From the NCBI RefSeq assembly GCF_050409585.1, contig NZ_JBNUPE010000008.1:24099-88098 (forward strand): a stretch of DNA of 64,000 nt, in the 5' to 3' direction. This DNA is from Facklamia sp050409585. Its GTDB lineage: Bacteria; Bacillota; Bacilli; Lactobacillales; Aerococcaceae. The notes under the pieces were generated by a model, which did no database searches, was not told the DNA's origin, and was given only the letters and a program-made list of their open reading frames with translations. Shown here piece by piece: positions 34,541 to 43,037 of the stretch (position 1 is the first letter of the stretch; each line of letters opens with the position of its first letter). Made by a program: the position numbers and the translations under genes.

Positions 34541-35296
34541 ATGGAAATGGAGCATATAAATGATAACCTAATTAAAGTTCTAATTGGATCTGAGGATCTA
34601 GAAGAACGGGGTATCGACTTTTTAGACCTAATAGGGGACCAATCACGGATTGAAAAATTCTTTTACTCAATTTTAGAAGAAGTGGATATTGACCATCATT
34701 TTCACGATTCAGAAGCTGTGACATTCCAAGTGATTCCTAACAGCGAAGGCTTAGAATTGTATATTAGCCGTGCCAATGTTGAGGAACTTGATGAGGTTTG
34801 GGAAGATGAACTAACGAAGCGTCTTAAAGAACGCAAAGAAATGTCCCTGAAGGAATCCTCTAGTGAAAATATGACCGATTCAACCGCTGAATCGAATCAA
34901 CAAGTAAGCTCCTCTACTAATAAGAAAACTAAGAAGACGGCGATTGAGTCGATGATGAATTTATTTAATCCTAAGTCTGAGTCAAAAGATGAAGACTTAT
35001 CACAAGAGCAACCTATTGAAGGAGTCATTCGTTTTAGTTCATTGGATAATTTTTTAAGACTAGCTCGTGAAATACCAAGCGAATTGCTAGTTTCAGATCT
35101 ATATTATATGAATTCGCATTATTTCTTGATTCTCTATGATTTAGAACGAACAGTAAGTAAAGATAAACTTGCAACTAAGTTATTGACTCTCTTCGAGTTT
35201 GGAGAAATATCAATGGTCACTGCATCTGTTCTAGCAGAACACGGTGAGTTATTAAGAAAAGAAGATGCACTCTTCTTCTTTGGAAATCAATTTTAA
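34541..35296 (+). CDS. mecA: Adaptor protein MecA
   Basis: Adaptor that delivers substrates (ComK or ComX/ComW-type competence regulators in relatives) to the ClpC-ClpP protease. It is 251 aa. The N-terminal substrate domain is MEMEHINDNLIKVLIGSEDLEERGI.., then a low-complexity Ser/Thr/Lys linker (about 105-160), then the C-terminal ClpC-binding domain with VIRFSSLDNFLRLAREIP and a late ...LAEHGELLRKEDAL. The spx-mecA-coiA order is a familiar Firmicutes arrangement. GGAGGTG is the ribosome site. Confidence 0.95.
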   Translation: MEMEHINDNLIKVLIGSEDLEERGIDFLDLIGDQSRIEKFFYSILEEVDIDHHFHDSEAVTFQVIPNSEGLELYISRANVEELDEVWEDELTKRLKERKEMSLKESSSENMTDSTAESNQQVSSSTNKKTKKTAIESMMNLFNPKSESKDEDLSQEQPIEGVIRFSSLDNFLRLAREIPSELLVSDLYYMNSHYFLILYDLERTVSKDKLATKLLTLFEFGEISMVTASVLAEHGELLRKEDALFFFGNQF

Positions 35297-35354
35297 ATCA
35301 ATTAAACACCTAACCCCCTTTAGATCTGTATTTCAGATTAAAGGGGGGTTATTA

Positions 35355-36470
35355 ATGTACGCGGCAATAAATCAATTTGGTGAGTTAATCTATGCAAAAG
35401 AAGCAAAAAAGGATCAGATTTATGTTTGTCCGTACTGCTTAACTAAAGTAGTTTTAATTAATAAAGAAAAAGGGCGTTCTTACTTCCGACATTTAAAAGC
35501 TTGTTCATTAGATATTAAAAATGAGGGTACTTATTTAAAATTTGGTTTAAAAGAGACTCACAGAGGAGAAAGTAAAGAACATAAGCAGGCCAAAAATTTA
35601 TTACGAGATAATTTCCGAAACTTTGGCTATGAATGTGCGCAAGAGGTTATTTTTGAAAAAATAAATCAGATTGCTGATCTTATGGTCGAAGATAGCTCCT
35701 GCGCTTGGATAGTTGAGTATCAAAAATCAGTCATTTCATCAATTGATATGGATAAAAGACAAAAAAATTATCAAGCACTCGGTTTTCAAGTTCAATGGTT
35801 AATTGATGATTATTATTTTAAACAACGGGGCTTAAGTACATGGGTTCGACGTTGTATCGCATATTCAAAGAAACTTGGTTATCACGTTTGGACTTTAGAT
35901 TTAAATCAGTACGAATTAAAATGTTATCACCATATACCTTTAGTTTATAGTTTAAATAATTTAGATATTAAGCTTACAAGCTATTCTTATAAAGAAAATT
36001 GGCTATTGGCACTTAATGGAAGCTTAAAAGCAAAGAGCGATGTAAAAAATATTTATTTGAAAAGAAGCGAGTCTAGGAGTATTTCTCTAATTGACTATTC
36101 TTTTATTATTCAATCAATAAAATCCAATCTTTCTTATCGTGTTTTCTTAAACCAGCTCTACAACTATCAAATTAACTTGGAAGAAATACCCAGATGGGTT
36201 TTTAATAATTGGCAGGTGCAAGCGATGAAAGAGCCTGGCTGGCTGATTTGGATTTGGGCCTTTGAATCAATGTTATGGCTGAATAGAAATTTGAAAATCA
36301 ACCCTGAAGGAGAGGGGTTAAACTTTTCTTCCTTTTCCTCGAGGATGAATGAACATTTAGATAACAACCACTTTAGTATGTTTCACTTTCCTTTAATGGG
36401 CCAATCTAAAACTATATTAGAAGAAACTTTATATATTCTTTATTATGTTCTAAAAAGATTAATGGAGTAA
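35355..36470 (+). CDS. coiA: Competence protein CoiA
   Basis: Competence-induced nuclease-like protein of 371 aa, needed for DNA integration after transformation in streptococci. The N-terminal zinc-ribbon-like part has VCPYCLTKVVLI and SYFRHLKAC. The nuclease-like domain follows, with ESKEHKQAKNLL, IADLMVED and WIVEYQKSVIS (restriction-endonuclease-like Asp, Glu, Gln). The start is the ATG at 35355, eight bases after AAGGGGGG (35340-35347); a longer frame starting inside mecA has no support. No consensus cin-box (TACGAATA) was seen upstream, so competence control is unproven here. Confidence 0.9.
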   Translation: MYAAINQFGELIYAKEAKKDQIYVCPYCLTKVVLINKEKGRSYFRHLKACSLDIKNEGTYLKFGLKETHRGESKEHKQAKNLLRDNFRNFGYECAQEVIFEKINQIADLMVEDSSCAWIVEYQKSVISSIDMDKRQKNYQALGFQVQWLIDDYYFKQRGLSTWVRRCIAYSKKLGYHVWTLDLNQYELKCYHHIPLVYSLNNLDIKLTSYSYKENWLLALNGSLKAKSDVKNIYLKRSESRSISLIDYSFIIQSIKSNLSYRVFLNQLYNYQINLEEIPRWVFNNWQVQAMKEPGWLIWIWAFESMLWLNRNLKINPEGEGLNFSSFSSRMNEHLDNNHFSMFHFPLMGQSKTILEETLYILYYVLKRLME

Positions 36471-36550
36471 AAACGATTTGTTAGAGAGTCAGAAAAAATT
36501 TTTTTAAATCATCTAATTAATTAATGATACCGTTCCCATTTAGGATCTAA

Positions 36551-36575
36551 TTATGATAAACTAAGATTATCATAA
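36551..36575. promoter_or_regulatory. 9-bp dyad upstream of pepF
   Basis: TTATGATAA - 7 bases - TTATCATAA, a perfect inverted repeat ending 17 bp before the pepF start and overlapping any promoter there. It resembles a stretched Fur/PerR-like box, but with the wrong spacing for 7-1-7. Confidence 0.4.
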
Positions 36576-36592
36576 GAAAAGGGAGTAATGTT

Positions 36593-38407
36593 ATGTCTAC
36601 ACATAAAGCACGTAAGCGTTCTGAGATAGAAGAAAAATATACCTGGGATTTGTCATCCATGTATAAAGACCAAGAAGCTTTTGAATCGGATTTTGCAAAG
36701 GCTCAACAAATGATTGGTGATTTGAAGGACTTAGAGGGCACGCTAGGTCGAAGTGCAGATCAGCTTGTTAAAGCGATTGAAACGATGAAAGAAACTGAGA
36801 GAATCGTTGAAAACTTATATGTTTATAGTCACTTAATCAGTGATCAAGATCAAACCGTTTCTGCTTCACAAAGCTTACAAGCGCGTACATTGCAATTAAT
36901 TACTGAATTTGATGGAGCTACAGCTTTCTTTGATCCTGAGCTTTTAGCGATTGATGAGGAGAAACTACAGGAATTTATTAAGACCAATGAGTCATTAAAA
37001 AAATACCGTCAGTTTCTAGATAATGCAGTACGTTTTCGCCCACACACTTTAAGCCATGCAGAAGAGCTTTTGTTGGCTAAAGCGGGTGAAATTTTTGCCA
37101 CACCAAGCAAAACATTTGGCTTATTGACTGATGCCGATTTGAGGTTTCCTACTATCAAGGATGAAGAAGGCCATGAAGTAGAGTTAACGCACTCGGTTTA
37201 TGGAAAGATGCTTGAATCTTCTGACCGTCGCGTTAGAAAAGAAACTTTCCAAAAATATTATAGTATTTTCGACCAATTTAAAAATACATATGCTAGCTTA
37301 ATTTCTAGTCAAATGAAAGCTCATAATTATCAAGCAAAAGTACGTCACTTTGACTCTGCTCGACAAGCTGCTCTTTTCCAAAACAATGTGCCAGAGTCAG
37401 TGTATGATACATTGTTAGAGGCTGTTCATTCACGTTTAAATCTTTTACATCGTTATGTAGCACTTCGTAAAGACTTACTAGGTGTTGAAGATTTAGAAAT
37501 GTACGATATGTATACACCTTTATTAGGTGAAGCTCCAATTAAAGTGACTTATGAAGAGGCGCAGTCGATTATTTTGGAAGCTGTAAAACCAATGGGTGAA
37601 GACTATGTGGCAATAATGAAGGAAGCTTTTGCTGACCGTTGGATTGACCTTTATGAAAATATCGGTAAACGATCAGGAGCTTATTCTTCAGGAACCTATG
37701 ATTCTAAGCCATATATTTTAATGAACTGGCAAGACTCAATTAATCACCTTTATACCTTAATTCATGAGCTAGGGCATTCTGCACACTCATACTTAAGTCG
37801 CAATAACCAAGAGCATATCTATTCTGGTTATTCTATTTTCTTAGCAGAAATTGCGTCGACTACTAATGAAAACTTATTAACTTATTACTTATTAGACAAA
37901 TATGAAGATCCCGAAATTCGTCTATTCATCTTAAATCATTTCTTAGACGGAGCTAAAGGTACCGTCTTCCGACAAACACAGTTTGCTGAATTTGAACACT
38001 TTATGCATACTGCAGATGCTGAAGGCACACCTTTAACACAGGAGTTTCTTTCAGAAAATTATCGTGAGTTAAATGCTAAATACTACGGGGAGGCAGTTAA
38101 TTCGGATTCTGAGATTGTGCTAGAGTGGTCACGTATTCCTCACTTCTACTATAATTATTATGTTTTTCAATATGCCACAGGATTCTCGGCAGCAACTTAC
38201 TTTGCAGCTAAAATCTATCAAGGAGATAAAGAAGCTTTAGAGAATTACAAAGGTTTCTTAAAGTCAGGGTCTTCTAAATATGCTGTAGATACTATGAAAG
38301 ACGCTGGCTTAGATATGACTCAAGCAAATTATATTTTAGCGACGCTTGATGTTTTTGAAGAAAGGCTCGATGAGTTTGAGTCAATCTTGAAAGAACACCG
38401 TTCATAA
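36593..38407 (+). CDS. pepF: Oligoendopeptidase F
   Basis: Family M3 zinc endopeptidase of 604 aa, the standard PepF length, hydrolysing peptides of roughly 7-17 residues in the cytoplasm. HELGH is at 391-395, with the third ligand in FLAEIASTTNE about 25 residues later. The N-terminal KARKRSEIEEKYTWDLSSMY is typical. The sequence is clearly different from the other M3 peptidase at 30-1733. In B. subtilis and streptococci PepF-type enzymes also degrade signalling peptides; nothing here shows that. Confidence 0.95.
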   Translation: MSTHKARKRSEIEEKYTWDLSSMYKDQEAFESDFAKAQQMIGDLKDLEGTLGRSADQLVKAIETMKETERIVENLYVYSHLISDQDQTVSASQSLQARTLQLITEFDGATAFFDPELLAIDEEKLQEFIKTNESLKKYRQFLDNAVRFRPHTLSHAEELLLAKAGEIFATPSKTFGLLTDADLRFPTIKDEEGHEVELTHSVYGKMLESSDRRVRKETFQKYYSIFDQFKNTYASLISSQMKAHNYQAKVRHFDSARQAALFQNNVPESVYDTLLEAVHSRLNLLHRYVALRKDLLGVEDLEMYDMYTPLLGEAPIKVTYEEAQSIILEAVKPMGEDYVAIMKEAFADRWIDLYENIGKRSGAYSSGTYDSKPYILMNWQDSINHLYTLIHELGHSAHSYLSRNNQEHIYSGYSIFLAEIASTTNENLLTYYLLDKYEDPEIRLFILNHFLDGAKGTVFRQTQFAEFEHFMHTADAEGTPLTQEFLSENYRELNAKYYGEAVNSDSEIVLEWSRIPHFYYNYYVFQYATGFSAATYFAAKIYQGDKEALENYKGFLKSGSSKYAVDTMKDAGLDMTQANYILATLDVFEERLDEFESILKEHRS

Positions 38408-38430
38408 TCAGAAAAGTTTTAAATAAATAC

Positions 38431-38462
38431 CCCCCTCAATAGACGAATACCTATTGAGGGGG
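38431..38462. terminator. Terminator between convergent pepF and trmB
   Basis: 12-bp perfect stem CCCCCTCAATAG / CTATTGAGGGGG with an 8-nt loop. It overlaps the trmB stop codon by 12 bases. T runs are poor on both sides. Confidence 0.65.
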
Positions 38463-39128
38463 TTGTGTGTTTAGCAAGCTATTATTTTTTTGTGGGAAAT
38501 AGGCCTCTAAGCGATAGATTGGGTGACCTTTGGCTGAGAATTTTTCCTCGTATTCAGTTTGTATGTTTCCTTGAAAATCGCTATGATGAAGATCTAACCA
38601 TACTTGACGAAAAACGAAACCATATTGACTCATAGAAGCTAAAGAATACTGAAAGAGACTCATATTATCTGTCTTGAAATGAATATCCCCATCAAGTTTT
38701 AAAATTGTTTGGTATTGGCTTAAAAATTTAGGGGAAGTTAAACGTCGTTTAGTATGACGAGCCTTGGGCCAAGGATCAGAAAAGTTAAGATATACACGGT
38801 TGACTTCTCCATCACTAAAGAAATGGTTCAAATCGCCACCGTGGGCATTAATAATTTGTAAATTTTCTAGTTGGGTATTTAGTTGTAAATCCAGAATAGA
38901 AACAGCTACTGAAGTTTGTAATTCGATGGCAATATAGTTGATGTTAGGATGGGCTTTAGCCATTTCAACTATAAATTGTCCTTTACCTGATCCAACTTCA
39001 ATATGAATGGGTTGATTTTTAGCAAAACGCTTTTGCCATTCCCCCTTAAAGTCTTGGGGATTTTGAGTAACATATTTTGGATAGGCCTTTAATTTATCAG
39101 CGGCCCATGGTTTATGACGTAATCTCAT
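38451..39128 (-). CDS. trmB: tRNA (guanine-N7)-methyltransferase
   Basis: SAM-dependent methyltransferase forming m7G46 in tRNA, 225 aa. The SAM loop is IEVGSGKGQFIVEMAKAHP, followed by IAIELQTSVAV. The catalytic and tRNA-binding block is LNFSDPWPKARHTKRRLTSPKFL. It lies 12 bp downstream of ccrZ in the same transcript, a pairing conserved in streptococci and relatives. Confidence 0.96.
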   Translation of the reverse strand: MRLRHKPWAADKLKAYPKYVTQNPQDFKGEWQKRFAKNQPIHIEVGSGKGQFIVEMAKAHPNINYIAIELQTSVAVSILDLQLNTQLENLQIINAHGGDLNHFFSDGEVNRVYLNFSDPWPKARHTKRRLTSPKFLSQYQTILKLDGDIHFKTDNMSLFQYSLASMSQYGFVFRQVWLDLHHSDFQGNIQTEYEEKFSAKGHPIYRLEAYFPQKNNSLLNTQPPQ

Positions 39129-39140
39129 AGTCTCTCCTTT

Positions 39141-39920
39141 TTAATTTTCATAGATGTTTTTTAGCAAAACAACAGTTTCATTGACTTGATAATGACGATC
39201 TTCTGCATAATATTCTTTAATCAGATTAAGGCAAGCTAGGAGACTGTACCATTTTACCCGTTTTTGAAAGGAGTCAGTAATAGGAAATTCATAGAGATTA
39301 AACCATTGCATCCATTCTGTAGGTGAAAAATAATGACAAAGTAGATAGCAGATATCAAATAGTGGATCAGCAATTTTAACATTATCCCAATCGACTAAGT
39401 ATAAATGTTGGTCATTTGTTAACAAAAAGTTATTATGATTAAGATCTCCGTGACAGATGCAGTAGTCTATCTCTAAAAAATCTCGATCAATCATGTGCTC
39501 CATCTGCTGGATAATATGATTGAAATAGCTGTGAAACTTTAATGAATGGGGTAGACCTTGATAATAATCCTTTATTAAATCTAGAGGAGACGATTCCTGA
39601 GCTTTTGCGCGTTTGAGTAGATTCAAAAGAGAATCGTTTTGGTGGATAGAGCGGATCAAACCAATGACTTCTTGGTTAGCCATATCCTGTTTATTTAATA
39701 ATTGACCCTCCTCCCATTCTTGAGCAGTTAATATGTCTCCCGTATAAGTTCTTTGAGTCCATTTTAGTTTAGGGGTAATACCTTCAGCAGCTAAAGCAGC
39801 GATAAAGGGCGAGGTGTTACGTTTAAAAAAGACTTTTTCGTCTTTACTGACGCCCATATAAGCTTGACCAGTGTTTCCGCTCAATGGGGTTATTTGCCAT
39901 TCTTCACTATCATGGTACAT
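39141..39920 (-). CDS. ccrZ: Choline-kinase-like protein, CcrZ family
   Basis: 259-aa aminoglycoside phosphotransferase/choline-kinase fold. The catalytic loop is CHGDLNHNNFLL and the metal-binding Asp is in YLVDWDNVKIADPLFDI. It lies directly upstream of trmB, as CcrZ does in Streptococcus pneumoniae, where CcrZ links cell division to DnaA-driven replication initiation and phosphorylates ribose-type substrates. The CcrZ name is based on fold and conserved neighbour. The start ATG is preceded by AAAGGAGCGAGG. Confidence 0.85.
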   Translation of the reverse strand: MYHDSEEWQITPLSGNTGQAYMGVSKDEKVFFKRNTSPFIAALAAEGITPKLKWTQRTYTGDILTAQEWEEGQLLNKQDMANQEVIGLIRSIHQNDSLLNLLKRAKAQESSPLDLIKDYYQGLPHSLKFHSYFNHIIQQMEHMIDRDFLEIDYCICHGDLNHNNFLLTNDQHLYLVDWDNVKIADPLFDICYLLCHYFSPTEWMQWFNLYEFPITDSFQKRVKWYSLLACLNLIKEYYAEDRHYQVNETVVLLKNIYEN

Positions 39921-40058
39921 AACCTCGCTCCTTTCATTAAAGTGATACTCTTTATTCTAACATGCTAATCTTTTAGGTCAACAGCTTTTATTTTTGATTA
40001 TAAATAATAATATATAGATTATTTTAAAAGTATAAATGGATTAGTAAAATTTGAACAT

Positions 40059-40082
40059 AAGAAAAAGCACCTTAAAGTGCTT
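40059..40082 (-). terminator. Terminator of the small PepSY-like gene
   Basis: Minus-strand AAGCAC-tttaag-GTGCTT stem followed by TTTTCTT. Confidence 0.75.
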
Positions 40083-40098
40083 AGAAAATGTATGTAAG

Positions 40099-40425
40099 TT
40101 AAGCTTCGAAGGTATTTAAAATTTCTCCAGTATAGATATCTGCAACAAAGTGGTAGTGAACGATCTGGTTATTTTCCTTACGTGAGATGCCTCCTGTGTA
40201 TACCAATGGACGGGAATTGTAGGTAGTATATTCAATAGGGTCATAATCGATCCAAGAACCTGTGATTTCTCCTTCAAGCGCGAAGGCTTCACGAATACTT
40301 TCTAATACCTTACCAGCGTTTAAGGGGCGATTTTCCTTATATAATAGCGTACCTGCAGCACCAATAACAATTCCAGATATCAACACAATTGTTCCTAGTA
40401 AGCTGTAATTTTTGTTTTGAGACAT
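40099..40425 (-). CDS. Small membrane-anchored PepSY-like protein
   Basis: 108-aa protein with one N-terminal membrane segment (about 9-29, LLGTIVLISGIVIGAAGTLLY) and an extracytoplasmic domain. KVLESIREAFALEGEITGSWID, then HYHFVADIYTGEILNTFEA, resembles one PepSY repeat (ending D-xx-TGEIL). PepSY-like domains are thought to inhibit or bind peptidases; function here is unknown. It stands alone, divergent from pepA, with its own terminator. The ribosome site is AGGAGGAAAG. Confidence 0.65.
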   Translation of the reverse strand: MSQNKNYSLLGTIVLISGIVIGAAGTLLYKENRPLNAGKVLESIREAFALEGEITGSWIDYDPIEYTTYNSRPLVYTGGISRKENNQIVHYHFVADIYTGEILNTFEA

Positions 40426-40594
40426 ATCTTTCCTCCTATTTGTGATAAGTAATCTAATTTCTTATCGCTTTTGAAACTTATCTTGATCATACCATAAATT
40501 TTATTTAAAGAATACTTTTCAAACTTGTACGCCAATTGCTTTTAAAGTATTTTTGTGACAGAATAAAAGGAGAATAATAAGTCAAATAAAGATG

Positions 40595-40622
40595 AGGAGG
40601 GTGTGGCTTAGCCACAAATTTT
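40595..40622 (+). promoter_or_regulatory. pepA ribosome-binding site with a hairpin in the spacer
   Basis: AGGAGG (40595-40600) lies 22 nt before the pepA ATG, too far for normal initiation. Between them TGTGGC-tta-GCCACA (40602-40616) forms a 6-bp hairpin. If folded, the effective spacing becomes 7 nt. No nearer ribosome site or alternative in-frame start is present. Confidence 0.7.
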
Positions 40623-41696
40623 ATGAACGATCAAACTTTTGCCTTAATAAAAAAGTTAACTGAATTACAAGGAATCTCAGGTCACGAAAAACGTGTTAGA
40701 GACTTCATGCATCAAGAAATGTCTCCGCTTGTTGATGAAATACATCAGTCTAGTTTAGGAAATATCTTTGGTATCAAACATAGTAAGAAAGAGGGAGCAC
40801 CTCGTTTAATGGTGGCAGCGCATATGGATGAAGTGGGCTTTATGGTTCGTGAAATTACCGATCGAGGCCTTTTCAGAGTAGTCCCAATTGGTGGATGGAA
40901 CCCTTATGTGATTTCAGCCCAACGCTTTACGTTGCAAACTAAAAAAGGCGATTATCCGGTTGTATCTGGAGCAGTTCCTCCTCATCTCTTAAGAGAAAAA
41001 GGCGCTAAATCACAGCTTAAGGCTGATTCTATTCTTTTTGATGCAGGATTTACTTCTAAGGAAGAAGCAGAAGAATTTGGAGTGAGATTAGGCGATCCAA
41101 TTGTACCCCAAGTGGAAACTATTAAGACAGCAAACGGTAAATCAATTCTGTCTAAAGCATGGGATAACCGTTATGGATGTACAGTTGTATTAGAAACGCT
41201 TCGTGAAATTCAAAATGAAGAACTCAATAATGAATTAATTATTGGAGCAAGTGTTCAAGAAGAAGTTGGTTTAAGAGGTATTAGAGGGGGCGTTCATGAA
41301 TTCCAACCGGATCTTTTTGTAGCGGTGGACTGTTCACCAGCAAATGATATTGAAAAAGCGACTCAAAGTGAAGGGCAATTAGGTGGAGGGTTCTTACTGA
41401 GAATCCAAGATCCTGGTATGATTACTCACAAGGGCTTGCGCGAGTATATTGAAGATACTGCAAACACCCATAATATTCCCTACCAATGTTTCTTCTCTAA
41501 AGGTGGTACTGATGCTGGAGCTGCTCATACTATGAATAAGGGTGTTCCTAGTGCAGTGATTGGAGTTCCAGCACGTTATATTCACGGCCATCAAACTTTA
41601 TTTACTATCTCAGATTATGAAGCAGCCAAAGCAATGCTCTTGCATTTAGTACGTAATTTTGATCGCACGACTTATGAAACGATTATTAAATCATAA
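40623..41696 (+). CDS. pepA: Glutamyl aminopeptidase (M42 family)
   Basis: Two-metal aminopeptidase of family M42, 357 aa, forming large tetrahedral complexes in relatives and removing N-terminal Glu/Asp. Metal and catalytic residues appear in VAAHMDEVGFMV (His, Asp), AWDNRYGC (Asp), VQEEVGLRG (Glu, Glu), VAVDCSP (Asp) and IHGHQTLF (His). GGTDAGAAHTM is a family signature. The start ATG is preceded by an unusual hairpin-containing spacer. It is followed 13 bp later by ytpR and likely cotranscribed. Confidence 0.94.
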   Translation: MNDQTFALIKKLTELQGISGHEKRVRDFMHQEMSPLVDEIHQSSLGNIFGIKHSKKEGAPRLMVAAHMDEVGFMVREITDRGLFRVVPIGGWNPYVISAQRFTLQTKKGDYPVVSGAVPPHLLREKGAKSQLKADSILFDAGFTSKEEAEEFGVRLGDPIVPQVETIKTANGKSILSKAWDNRYGCTVVLETLREIQNEELNNELIIGASVQEEVGLRGIRGGVHEFQPDLFVAVDCSPANDIEKATQSEGQLGGGFLLRIQDPGMITHKGLREYIEDTANTHNIPYQCFFSKGGTDAGAAHTMNKGVPSAVIGVPARYIHGHQTLFTISDYEAAKAMLLHLVRNFDRTTYETIIKS

Positions 41697-41709
41697 AAGG
41701 AGCAATTAA

Positions 41710-42339
41710 ATGAAAAGTTTAGCATTTTATAATAAAGAAGGAATTGGCGATGTGCTTCTTTTAACTAATGGAATAACGGATGAAGATCATCTTAGCTACG
41801 AACGCAAAGGGGATGTTACCATAATTAGAGATCGGACAAATGATCAAGTGATGGGTATTAATATTCATCGTTTATCTAAGCATTTTAAAGTGGAGGGTCA
41901 AGGTCTTGTTAAATTAAATAAAGAACAAGAAACGCTGGTTAAAAACCTCATTAAAGAGGCAGGCTTTGATTTAGAGGTCGAAATCGATCGAGAAGAAAAA
42001 TTTGTGGTTGGATTCGTTGAAGAATGTCAAGCTCACGAAGATTCTGACCATTTAAATATTACTCAAACACGAGTGAGCGAAGATGAAGTCTTACAAATTG
42101 TTTGTGGAGCAGCTAATATTGCGCAGGGTCAAAAAGTTTTAGTGGCCAAATCAGGTGCGGTGATGCCTTCGGGCGCAATTATATGGCCTGGTGAATTACG
42201 AGGCGTTCCTTCTAGAGGTATGATTTGTTCTACCCGAGAGCTTGGTTTAGAAGATATTCAAAATGATCCAGGCATCTGGGTATTGCCGAATCATTTTGAA
42301 GTAGGAACAAGTTTAGCAGAAGTAATTCAAAGCTATTAA
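41710..42339 (+). CDS. ytpR: YtpR family tRNA-binding domain protein
   Basis: 209-aa protein. An N-terminal DUF4479-like part (1-90) is followed by a tRNA-binding OB fold like that at the N-terminus of PheT and in Arc1p/EMAP-II (about 95-205; KFVVGFVEECQAHEDSDHLNITQTRV, IVCGAANIAQGQKVLVAKSGAVMPSG, SRGMICSTRELGL). Probably a free-standing RNA-binding accessory; its cellular role is not known. ytpR near murC is conserved in Bacilli. Confidence 0.9.
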   Translation: MKSLAFYNKEGIGDVLLLTNGITDEDHLSYERKGDVTIIRDRTNDQVMGINIHRLSKHFKVEGQGLVKLNKEQETLVKNLIKEAGFDLEVEIDREEKFVVGFVEECQAHEDSDHLNITQTRVSEDEVLQIVCGAANIAQGQKVLVAKSGAVMPSGAIIWPGELRGVPSRGMICSTRELGLEDIQNDPGIWVLPNHFEVGTSLAEVIQSY

Positions 42340-42368
42340 TTTAGAGAAAAATCACAAAGGAGATCGCT

Positions 42369-43037
42369 ATGACTTCTGAATATAAAGGTCCAGCTTTCAA
42401 AAAAGGTCATCACTTAGCTGGAAACAAGAAAAGAAAATTTCATCTTGGTATGGGGAGTCATCGTAGTTCTGAACACGCTTTAGAAGAGCCCGCTTTTAAA
42501 AAGGTTCAAAAGAAGATAGAATCTAATAGAATGTCAGATAGACCTTCTGATCGGTGGTTTGAATCCGGTTCAGGAATATTAGAAAGCTTTTCAGACAAAC
42601 CACTATCATCCTCTTATCAAACAGCTTATGGACGGGAAGCAAAGCATTACCGACTTGAAAAAGCTAGTCAAGCCATGCAAAGCAAGAAAACTTTAGATGA
42701 ACAGTTTGAAAATGAGCCAAATGAGACAAAGTTTTCTTATGCTTATGATATTCCTTTCTTGCATAATAAAGATTATCGTAGGAATAATATGGAAAACAAA
42801 TTGCAAAAGGATTATAATAACTCATTGTCTACAAGCGAAAGAGAAAAAACTAAACAAGGCAATCAAGTAATAGAAGAACGTTTAGCCAATATTGATCATT
42901 CCTTGAAAGCAGTTCAACGGATGCAAGAAGGGCATCAAGAGTGTTGGACTATGAAAAAAGTTGACCGTCAGATACTCAAACGTTTAGTGAAAGACAAGCA
43001 ATCCTTTCTCTTGTTTACTAAGGAGGATAATGAATAA
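42369..43037 (+). CDS. Hydrophilic protein of unknown function between ytpR and murC
   Basis: 222 aa, highly charged, without membrane segments or any motif I recognise. The first about 60 residues are basic and Gly/His/Ser-rich (FKKGHHLAGNKKRKFHLGMGSHRSS), likely disordered. The phrase PAFKK occurs twice (about 8 and 38). The C-terminal third (about 150-222) is helical and could be a coiled coil. In Bacillus this slot between ytpR and murC holds the large DNA translocase SftA. No FtsK motor is present, so this may be an unrelated protein or the leftover N-terminal region. It overlaps murC by one base (TAATG). Confidence 0.7.
   Translation: MTSEYKGPAFKKGHHLAGNKKRKFHLGMGSHRSSEHALEEPAFKKVQKKIESNRMSDRPSDRWFESGSGILESFSDKPLSSSYQTAYGREAKHYRLEKASQAMQSKKTLDEQFENEPNETKFSYAYDIPFLHNKDYRRNNMENKLQKDYNNSLSTSEREKTKQGNQVIEERLANIDHSLKAVQRMQEGHQECWTMKKVDRQILKRLVKDKQSFLLFTKEDNE

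Noticed and set aside
35265..35354. Longer coiA reading frame starting inside mecA
   Set aside because: The upstream ATG lacks a ribosome site and overlaps mecA out of frame; the ATG at 35355 has AAGGGGGG at ideal spacing and gives the normal CoiA N-terminus.
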